A DNA stretch of 5,161 nucleotides from an uncultured Muribaculaceae bacterium. Its GTDB lineage: Bacteria > Bacteroidota > Bacteroidia > Bacteroidales > Muribaculaceae. Below are positions 1-5,161 of the stretch, in pieces. The position numbers were made by a program, and so were the translations under genes. The first letter of the stretch is position 1. The number at the start of each line of letters is the position of its first letter. The stretch lies in the NCBI GenBank assembly GCA_905207535.1, contig CAJLLX010000122.1:1-5161 (forward strand). Reading direction: 5' to 3'. Below the pieces are notes generated by a model that was not told the origin of the DNA, searched no databases, and was given only the letters and a program-made list of their open reading frames with translations.

Positions 1-3000
1 TTGGGCCGCAGGAACTTGAAGATGTCAGCTATGCGCCGTATCTTCTTCTTGTAGACGAAGCCCACACCGGTCTGGGTGATTTCGCCCTCGAGGATACTCT
101 CGTAGCCCGTGTGGCGGAACAGGCGCACATACATCGTGCCGGCCTTGTTGAGCATATACTCGAAGGAGATGTCGGCGATGAGATTCTGGGCGAAATTTTC
201 GTCGGCCTCGGCGTCGGTGGTGTAGTTGCCGCCGACCACTATCTTGAAGCGGTCGTCGAAGAGCGACTTGCTCACCTGATAGCTGTAGTTCATGGCAGTG
301 GTGTTGCTGCCGTCGACGGTCTTGTCGTACTGGTTGATGCCGAAGGAGATATCCACACCCTTGATGGCCGAGGAGGCCCAGGTGTTGAGCTGCGACTCGA
401 GGAAGCCGAAGAGTGCGTTGGTGCCCATATTGCCCGAGGAGAGGGTCTGGGTGCCTCCGCTGCGGTAGATGCCCGAGATGAGGAGATTCATGGCCTGGTT
501 GGCGCGCTGTTCGGCGGTCATGCTCTTGAGCTCGTTGGCTATGGTGATGTCGTCGGGGCAGGCGAGGTCGAATACCACATTCATCTCCTCAAGGGTGCCG
601 GTTACCTTCAGGCCCACGTCGAAGTTGACCACACGGTTGTTGCCCGAGACGGATACATTGGAGCGGATACGGTCGGAGGCGTCGACATTGAGGATGGGAT
701 TCATCATGTCGCCGTTGAAGGCCACGTAGCTCCCCTCGTTGAAGTCGAAGCTCTTCTCACCCATCACGGGGATGTTGTAGCGCACGTAGCCGCCGGTGAG
801 GTTGAGGCGCCCGGTGAAGCGCTGGTCGTTCATGTAGTCCTGAGTGTAGTTGAGCGTGCCGTTGGAGATGATCTGCACCTTGTCGTTGCCGTCGGCCGAG
901 AGGTCGACATTCACCGTGGTGCCGGTGGAGATGGTGAGCTGGGCGTTGATATTCATCAGCGACTGCGGACGTGCCACAGTGTCGGCATCGGCCACCTGGG
1001 CGGTGTCGGCGAAGTTGACAAACTTCACCATATCCTGATTGCTGCGCGAGGTGATGGCGTTGACGGCATCGGGGATAATGTAGGTGACGTTGGTGCCGGG
1101 AAGGAGCCTGAGATTCGCATCGAGATCGAGGAAGCCGAGCGTACCGCGGGCCGTGGCGTCGAGGTCGATGAAGGCTTTGCCGTAGGCCTGGCTGCGGCGG
1201 CTCTTCTGCGAACCCACAATCTGCATGTTGCGGGCACGCAGGGCGAGGTCGAGTTTGGGAGAGGTGAGATCTTCGAGCGACACGGTGCCGTTGATGCTCA
1301 GCGGTTTATCGTTGACGCCGTTGATGGCGAAGTCGCTGAAGTGCACCACATTGTTCTCCACCGGGATCTTCTCGTCGGAGAAGCGGAAGGGGGTGCCGAG
1401 CATGGTGACGTTCACCGTAGTGGTGTCGAAATCGAGGTAGCCGTTGAATTGCGGCGCGCTAAGGCGTCCCACCACATCCATCCGGCCGTTGAGGGCGCCG
1501 GAGAGCTGCGCCATGTCGGCGGGGAGGAAGGGGTTGGCCACACTTAGCGGGAAGTGGATCATGCGGAAATCGAGCATGAAGGGATTTTCGGCGGTGGAGT
1601 CGTTGAGGTTGCCCGAGGCGGTGATGGCCTCCTTACCGTTGACCATCAGCGAGGTGTTGGCGCGGATAGTGCCGGCGGCATTGGTGGCCACATCGAGGCG
1701 CATGTCGAAGTCGCCCACCTTGCGGCGGTCGTAGTAGAAGTCCTGGAGCGACACTGTGCCCTTGCCATTGATGTCGGGCATATGCCATTCCACCTGCATG
1801 TCGGCCGAGAGGTTGCCGGTCATGGGGGGTGCGAAGGGGTTGAGGGCTATCCAGTCCTGCAGCTTGATGTCGCTGAGCTGCAGGTTGATATCCTCCTGCA
1901 CCGAGTCGCCCTGGTTATGGTTGGTGAAGAGGTGGAGCGAACTTTCGGAGTTGTGGAGATAGAGGTTGGCGTCTATATGCTTGCGGGGGATGTTGAAACT
2001 TACGAAGTTATCCTTGTTGATCTCCCAGTCTTTGTAGCCGATGATGGGGTGATAGGGCACGAAGCGGAGGGTGACGGTGCTGCTGTCGTTGATCTGCGCC
2101 ATCAGGCCGAGGCTGAAGCCGGTCTCATCCTTGATGTCCTGCTGCTTGAAGATGAGCGAGAGATAGTTGCCGCTGAGATACCCCTTGGCACTGACATGGG
2201 CAAACTGGTCGAAGGTGCCGGGGCGGTTGTCCATCATCACATCGTAGAGCAGATAGGAGCCGCGCTGCTGCAGCGAGGCTGTGACGGTATCGGCCACGAG
2301 GCTGCCGCTCTTGATGCCGAGCACCTGCGCACGGGCGCTGATGAGGCTGTCGTTCATGGCCGCGAGGCTCAGGGTGTCTACCATGATCCCCCGGTCAGCG
2401 AGGATGGAGGAGAGCACATTGCCGCGCCCCGACTGCAGGGTGATGTCAAACTGCGGCAGCGCCTGCTGAAGCGAGTCGATATCGAGCCGGCGGTTGGCCA
2501 GGCCTCGGGTCAGCACTCCCCCTACGGATGTGAAGCGCGAGAGGATGGTGTCGAGCGCTGCCGGCGAACTGAAGCGCAGCGCCAGCGAGCGGTTGTCCAC
2601 GCGGGCGGTGGTGAGGCTGTCGCGGGTGATGAAGTTGAGCGCTATGTCGTTGCCGCGTATCTCGTCGACACCCATATGCACATACAGGTCGTTCAGGTCT
2701 ACATCGGCCTCCACCTGCATCGGGCGACCCGGAGTGCGCCTTGTGGCCGCTACAGCGGGCACAAACGAGGCTTTGCCGGTGAGTGCGGCGGCGATTTCAG
2801 CCACTGTGTCGCTCAGCCCGAGGGCATGGAGGTCGAGATGCTTCACATCGCCCGAAAAGTCCCACATCAGAGGCTCGCCGGCGAGGTTGCCTGAGGCTTT
2901 GAGGCTGAGATTGGCGCCGGGATTGGCCGAAGCGGCATCCACCTGCGCCTTCCCGTCGGCGAGAATGGCATTGAGGGATACATTGCGGTAGGTGTGGCCG

Positions 3001-4748
3001 TTGTACACCACATGGCCCAGGCGCACCGAGGCGTCGGCATGCGTTTTCGGCGAGAAGAAGTCGAGACCCTCGCCGCGGGCGCTGATGGTGGCGGTGAGGT
3101 TGCCGATCCCCATGGTGGGGAGGAGCGACTGCACAGGAAATTCGGTGAACTCTACCTCAGCGTCATACCCCTCGGTGCGGTTGTTCCACTGAGCAGAGAG
3201 GGCCAGGTCGCCCTGACCGGTGACCACGCTCAGATCGCCGCCCATCACCCCTCGGGCAATGTCGGCTGTGCCCTCGATGCGCATCGGCGGGATGTCGACC
3301 ATCCGCCCGAGCTTGGCGTCGAGTAGCGAGGTCTTGATGAATCGTCCGTCGGTGATGCGTCCTTCGATATCGAGGTTGCCGAAGGCGCGGTTGAGGTCGG
3401 TGTAATCGGCAATCTCCCCTTCGGCCGAGAGATAGATGTGACGGGGGATTTCGGCCGTCAGACGGCGCACCTCGAGGTTTTCCATGCGTCCCTGTATGTC
3501 GGCACCGATCTCTATCGGCTCATAGCCCGGCAGACCGGCCACCAGCGGCTCTACAGCAGCGGGCACCAGGCGCCGCACGTCGTCCATGCCGATTTTGGCC
3601 GACAGTTCGGCCGACAGCGGCGGATTTTTGGCGTCCATCCCCATCATGGCATCAAGATTGATGGTGGTCACGGGGGTGGTGAGCGTCATCTTGCGTGCAT
3701 ACATCGCCGTGGAGTCCATGGCGAAGGTGCCGGCGAGGCTGAGGGCTATGCCGCAACGTTCGCGGGCCGAGATATTTTTGATCGGCACGGTCAACGCCGA
3801 GCCACGGCTGGCGAAGGAGTCGACCTCGATATTGATTTCGGAGGCTTCGATATAAGCAGGATCGAAATTTTTGGCGGGCACAGCTCCCTCGGTGGCATAG
3901 ATGGCATGCGACGAAAGCACCCGCAGCTTGGCTGCACGGATGCTCCAGGGCTCGGAGGGCACCGTGTCGGGCGTTTCCGGCACCTTGGGCACCGGATGCG
4001 CGGCGAGATACTCGGCCGACGGGGTGAGATATGTAGCATCTACACCGTTGATGGTGAGGCTGCTGACATCCACCGTGCTGCGCCCGAGGTCTACGACACC
4101 ATTTTCAAGCACAGCCTGCGGCAGCGAGCACTGCAGGTCGGCGATGGTGGGATAGAGCTGCATGCCGTAGTCGATCGAATCGAGCTCGGCACGCTCTATT
4201 TTGATTTGCCATTGGATCGGCGCCGATGCCGGTTCCTGCGGTTTGGGCACCGTATCGGGCTGTATCACCATATCCACCTTGCCCCTTGAGGCTTTGAGCA
4301 ATCCCACACTCACCTCCCCCGTCGAAAGCCCCACGGAGGCGCCGTCGATCGAGGCGTAGCCGAGATTGGCACGCATGTAGAGCGTAGAGTCGGGGGTGCC
4401 GATGTTCACCACCGCCCCCTCCACGGCCAGCCTGGGCGCATTGATCACGCCGGTGATGAGCGGTAGCACCTCCACGCGCCCCTCCACCGATGCGGCGGCG
4501 ATCTCCATCCCTCCGGTGGTCATCTGCAGCGAATCTACTGTCAGACGCAGCGGTGGCCGCAGCCTCAGCTTCTTCACCTCGACGTGCATGCTGCCACCGG
4601 GCTTGTTGATGATCCTGAGAGCCTTATCCACCGCAAAGTCCTGCACCGGAGGCAGATACAGCAGCACAAGCACAAGTGCCACAAGGGCGGCGAGCCCTAT
4701 CAGGGTCCATTTCAGTCCCTTCAGGCAATATGTGAGCAGCTTTTTCAC
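1..4748 (-). CDS. tamB: TamB-like translocation/assembly module protein (AsmA-like, DUF490 family), C-terminal tip cut by window edge
   Basis: Seen: an unbroken minus-strand frame of 1582 codons. It begins with a GTG at 4746-4748 and is still open at position 1, where the last full codons read DIFKFLRP. The N-terminus is MKKLL, followed by a hydrophobic segment at about residues 14-32 ending in YLPPVQ: a signal anchor, with the rest in the periplasm. Residues ~35-1100 are long alternating beta-strand-like sequence rich in 'D..L....G.....', typical of the AsmA/TamB beta-groove. Two proline-rich linkers, each with PDTVP (residues 164-168 and 260-264), interrupt the N-terminal part. The C-terminal TamB domain (about 1140-1560) shows GRLNLTGGYVRY from 1313, GDMMNP at 1346-1351, CPDDITIANEL from 1397 and SMTAEQRANQAMNLL at 1409-1423. 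Known: TamB links inner and outer membranes, working with a TamA/TamL Omp85 partner in outer-membrane protein insertion, and AsmA-like proteins are implicated in phospholipid transport. Inferred: function by homology only. Start choice: the frame has a TAA at 4821-4823 and no ATG between it and the GTG, while the next Met (residue 54) would lose the anchor. Typical Bacteroidota length suggests the stop lies just beyond the edge. Confidence 0.93.
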   Translation of the reverse strand, partial: MKKLLTYCLKGLKWTLIGLAALVALVLVLLYLPPVQDFAVDKALRIINKPGGSMHVEVKKLRLRPPLRLTVDSLQMTTGGMEIAAASVEGRVEVLPLITGVINAPRLAVEGAVVNIGTPDSTLYMRANLGYASIDGASVGLSTGEVSVGLLKASRGKVDMVIQPDTVPKPQEPASAPIQWQIKIERAELDSIDYGMQLYPTIADLQCSLPQAVLENGVVDLGRSTVDVSSLTINGVDATYLTPSAEYLAAHPVPKVPETPDTVPSEPWSIRAAKLRVLSSHAIYATEGAVPAKNFDPAYIEASEINIEVDSFASRGSALTVPIKNISARERCGIALSLAGTFAMDSTAMYARKMTLTTPVTTINLDAMMGMDAKNPPLSAELSAKIGMDDVRRLVPAAVEPLVAGLPGYEPIEIGADIQGRMENLEVRRLTAEIPRHIYLSAEGEIADYTDLNRAFGNLDIEGRITDGRFIKTSLLDAKLGRMVDIPPMRIEGTADIARGVMGGDLSVVTGQGDLALSAQWNNRTEGYDAEVEFTEFPVQSLLPTMGIGNLTATISARGEGLDFFSPKTHADASVRLGHVVYNGHTYRNVSLNAILADGKAQVDAASANPGANLSLKASGNLAGEPLMWDFSGDVKHLDLHALGLSDTVAEIAAALTGKASFVPAVAATRRTPGRPMQVEADVDLNDLYVHMGVDEIRGNDIALNFITRDSLTTARVDNRSLALRFSSPAALDTILSRFTSVGGVLTRGLANRRLDIDSLQQALPQFDITLQSGRGNVLSSILADRGIMVDTLSLAAMNDSLISARAQVLGIKSGSLVADTVTASLQQRGSYLLYDVMMDNRPGTFDQFAHVSAKGYLSGNYLSLIFKQQDIKDETGFSLGLMAQINDSSTVTLRFVPYHPIIGYKDWEINKDNFVSFNIPRKHIDANLYLHNSESSLHLFTNHNQGDSVQEDINLQLSDIKLQDWIALNPFAPPMTGNLSADMQVEWHMPDINGKGTVSLQDFYYDRRKVGDFDMRLDVATNAAGTIRANTSLMVNGKEAITASGNLNDSTAENPFMLDFRMIHFPLSVANPFLPADMAQLSGALNGRMDVVGRLSAPQFNGYLDFDTTTVNVTMLGTPFRFSDEKIPVENNVVHFSDFAINGVNDKPLSINGTVSLEDLTSPKLDLALRARNMQIVGSQKSRRSQAYGKAFIDLDATARGTLGFLDLDANLRLLPGTNVTYIIPDAVNAITSRSNQDMVKFVNFADTAQVADADTVARPQSLMNINAQLTISTGTTVNVDLSADGNDKVQIISNGTLNYTQDYMNDQRFTGRLNLTGGYVRYNIPVMGEKSFDFNEGSYVAFNGDMMNPILNVDASDRIRSNVSVSGNNRVVNFDVGLKVTGTLEEMNVVFDLACPDDITIANELKSMTAEQRANQAMNLLISGIYRSGGTQTLSSGNMGTNALFGFLESQLNTWASSAIKGVDISFGINQYDKTVDGSNTTAMNYSYQVSKSLFDDRFKIVVGGNYTTDAEADENFAQNLIADISFEYMLNKAGTMYVRLFRHTGYESILEGEITQTGVGFVYKKKIRRIADIFKFLRP

Positions 4749-4813
4749 TTCAGATAACAGTTGGAAACGTGGTATATCGCAGCCATCCGGCGCCCTTGTC
4801 AGCCGAACTTCTG

Positions 4814-4828
4814 TATTTTTTTAACAAT
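4814..4828. repeat. Direct repeat copy A, TATTTTTTTAACAAT
   Basis: This 15-base AT-rich sequence recurs at 4883-4896 with one fewer T, 69 bases away in the same orientation. Read on the minus strand it is ATTGTTAAAAAAATA. Copy A sits about 66 bases upstream of the tamB GTG and contains the in-frame TAA that closes the tamB frame. It may be a protein-binding site or an A-rich leader element, or a chance product of AT-rich sequence. Confidence 0.5.
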
Positions 4829-4843
4829 CCCCGCGCCGTAATG

Positions 4844-4868
4844 TTTCCCCCCGGGCCCCCTTTTTCCC
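4844..4868 (-). other. G/A homopolymer patch in the tamB leader
   Basis: On the plus strand the runs are T3, C6 (4847-4852), G3, C5 (4856-4860), T5 (4861-4865) and C3. On the minus strand, the presumed tamB leader RNA, this is almost all purine with a central CCC. The patch contains the overlapping palindromes GGGCCC and CCCGGG, so it could pair locally or be prone to slippage. No function is established; it lies about 100 bases before the tamB start. Confidence 0.45.
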
Positions 4869-4882
4869 ATCAATCCCTCGCC

Positions 4883-4896
4883 TATTTTTTAACAAT
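4883..4896. repeat. Direct repeat copy B, TATTTTTTAACAAT
   Basis: This is the second copy of the AT-rich sequence found at 4814-4828, identical except for a one-base shorter T run. It lies just downstream (in the tamB direction) of the candidate -7 element at 4899-4906, so it would be at or very near the start of a tamB transcript. Confidence 0.5.
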
Positions 4897-4898
4897 TG

Positions 4899-4906
4899 CA
4901 AATTTA
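4899..4906 (-). promoter_or_regulatory. Candidate Bacteroidota -7 promoter element for tamB
   Basis: The minus strand reads TAAATTTG, an exact match to the Bacteroidota sigma-ABfr -7 consensus TAnnTTTG, pointing toward tamB. No good TTTG is found 19-21 bases upstream as a -33 element; the best there is TGCG at 4927-4930, only 2 of 4. Transcription from here would give a leader of about 145 bases. Because the region is AT-rich, a chance match is quite possible. Confidence 0.35.
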
Positions 4907-4920
4907 CAAAGTTTTTGTAA
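4904..4920. repeat. Perfect inverted repeat TTACAAA-GTT-TTTGTAA, operator-like
   Basis: Seen: 7-base arms with a 3-base centre, perfectly complementary. Allowing one mismatch, the symmetry extends to 11-base arms (4900-4910 and 4914-4924). It overlaps the candidate -7 element of tamB, the place where a dimeric repressor would block transcription. No regulator family is recognised from the sequence, and the AT-rich composition raises the chance of random symmetry. Confidence 0.5.
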
Positions 4921-4940
4921 TTTTCGCGCATCAGCCTTGC

Positions 4941-5022
4941 GCCTATTGGCCTATTCGGCCTATCGGGCCTATAAATCCCTATTCGGCCTATTGGCCCCAT
5001 AGAAAATATCGGCCCTATAGGG
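4941..5022. repeat. Degenerate tandem array of ~9-base GCCTATTSG-like units
   Basis: Units follow one another head to tail: GCCTATTG (4941), GCCTATTCG (4949), GCCTATCGG (4958), GCCTATAAA (4967), TCCCTATTCG (4976), GCCTATTG (4986), GCCCCATAG (4994), AAAATATCG (5003) and GCCCTATAGGG (from 5012). Unit length varies from 8 to 10. Most junctions create GGCC or GGGCC, and the last unit contains the perfect palindrome CCCTATAGGG (5013-5022). The array lies between the two divergent start regions. It looks like a slippage-generated array that has decayed at its right end; its role is unknown. Confidence 0.75.
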
Positions 5023-5057
5023 ATAAATTTAACACACAATTGAAATGCCACCAACGG

Positions 5058-5081
5058 GTAGGGGCGCTGTACTCAGCGCCC
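5058..5081 (+). repeat. REP-like palindrome: GTAG followed by an 8-bp hairpin
   Basis: Seen: GTAG at 5058-5061 directly abuts a perfect hairpin, GGGCGCTG (5062-5069), loop TACT, CAGCGCCC (5074-5081). A conserved GTAG-type tetranucleotide immediately 5' of a GC-rich stem is the hallmark of REP sequences mobilised by RAYT (TnpA-REP, IS200-like tyrosine) transposases. Closely similar GTAGGGGCG...CGCCC palindromes are, from general knowledge, scattered in gut bacterial genomes. No transposase is in the window, so this would be a non-autonomous copy. It lacks a following T-tract and lies between diverging genes, so a terminator role is unlikely. Confidence 0.6.
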
Positions 5082-5120
5082 GCGTCCACTTTGATAACAT
5101 ATTGATTTACCTGTTGGTTG

Positions 5121-5144
5121 AATTAATTTCTTAAAATATTTATA
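5121..5144 (+). promoter_or_regulatory. AT-only translation-initiation leader of the right-hand gene
   Basis: 23 of the 24 bases before the ATG at 5145 are A or T, with no Shine-Dalgarno-like purine run. Bacteroidota ribosomes commonly initiate on such unstructured A-rich leaders. This is the main support for choosing this ATG as a real start. Confidence 0.5.
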
Positions 5145-5161
5145 ATGAAAAAGTTGCGCAT
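5145..5161 (+). CDS. Start of an unidentified gene (MKKLR...), cut by right window edge
   Basis: Only ATG AAA AAG TTG CGC plus two bases are visible, giving MKKLR. The call rests on the setting. The ATG follows a 24-base stretch with a single non-A/T base, the usual look of a Bacteroidota translation start without Shine-Dalgarno, and it diverges from tamB across a compact intergenic region. A Lys-Lys start is common for signal peptides and lipoproteins but also for cytoplasmic proteins, so no function can be given. It does not resemble the start of TsaD, the gene I would have expected as a frequent divergent neighbour of tamB in this group. Confidence 0.5.

Larger units (their letters stand above)
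4749..5144. other. Divergent intergenic region, 396 bases, no convincing gene
   Basis: This stretch separates leftward tamB from the rightward MKKLR gene, so it should hold the promoters of both. Base composition shifts sharply from the GC-rich coding DNA to alternating AT-rich blocks and short GC-rich palindromes. It contains, in order, the tamB leader with a C/G homopolymer patch, two direct repeats, an inverted repeat overlapping a candidate -7 element, a degenerate tandem array, a REP-like hairpin and an AT-only leader. Open frames of 69-77 codons exist on both strands, but they read straight through the repeats and encode low-complexity Pro/Ile/Tyr/Arg strings, so I do not call them genes. 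Confidence 0.85.

Noticed and set aside
111..1547. 478-codon plus-strand open frame
   Set aside because: It lies wholly antisense to tamB. Its product is a His/Val/Gly/Glu-rich string with no recognisable domain, as expected from the complement of GC-rich codons, and the minus frame gives clear TamB motifs.
1554..2894. 446-codon plus-strand open frame
   Set aside because: It is antisense to tamB, in the same register relation to it as the 111-1547 frame and with the same biased composition; a shadow frame.
3597..3617. GGCCGACAG repeated with a 12-base period
   Set aside because: It encodes LSAELSAK within TamB beta-strand sequence; only two copies, explained by coding content.
3438..4289. 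283-codon plus-strand open frame rich in His, Gly and Arg
   Set aside because: It is antisense to the TamB N-terminal region, with no domain or plausible initiation region; a shadow frame.
4821..5054. 77-codon minus-strand open frame
   Set aside because: It reads through the tandem array, giving repeated Arg/Pro/Ile strings, and covers the candidate promoter and palindrome; better explained as non-coding repeat DNA.
5062..5081. Hairpin as a rho-independent terminator
   Set aside because: No T-tract follows on either strand, and both flanking genes point away from it, so there is no transcript to terminate.
4896..5105. 69-codon plus-strand open frame with YWPIRPIGPI-like product
   Set aside because: The product simply mirrors the ~9-base DNA repeat and runs into the REP-like hairpin; no sign of a real protein.
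5090..5130. TTTG at 5090-5093 and TTAATTTC at 5123-5130 as a promoter for the right-hand gene
   Set aside because: The spacing is 29 bases rather than 19-21, and the -7 match is imperfect.

Overview
The window is dominated by one very long minus-strand reading frame covering positions 1 to 4748. It is open without a stop or frameshift for 1582 codons and runs off the left edge. I read it as tamB, the large inner-membrane-anchored, periplasm-spanning AsmA-like protein (TamB / DUF490 family). The style of the protein points to Bacteroidota, most likely order Bacteroidales: the N-terminal anchor ends in a YLPPVQ-type motif, and the C-terminal domain carries GGYVRY, GDMMNP and SMTAEQRANQA motifs. 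Translation starts lack Shine-Dalgarno sequences and the intergenic DNA is AT-rich. The coding DNA is GC-rich, which would suit Muribaculaceae or a similar gut lineage, but the family assignment is a guess.

Layout: (1) 1-4748, minus strand, tamB, complete at its N-terminus and missing only its C-terminal tip. (2) 4749-5144, a 396-base intergenic region between two diverging genes. (3) 5145-5161, plus strand, the first five codons (MKKLR) of an unidentified gene that leaves the right edge.

The intergenic region is the most structured part of the window. Going leftward to rightward it holds a C/G homopolymer patch in the presumed tamB leader, two near-identical TATTTTTTAACAAT direct repeats, and a perfect 7-bp inverted repeat overlapping a good match to the Bacteroidota -7 promoter element facing tamB. 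Next come a degenerate tandem array of GCCTATTSG-like units of about 9 bp (4941-5022), and a GTAG-plus-hairpin element with the hallmarks of a REP palindrome. The last part is an AT-only leader in front of the right-hand gene.

The long plus-strand open frames opposite tamB (up to 478 codons) are judged to be shadows of the GC-rich tamB codons. I see no defence system, CRISPR array, insertion sequence with transposase, tRNA or rRNA here. The window is mostly an ordinary envelope-biogenesis gene, and the points worth a second look are mainly in its upstream region.
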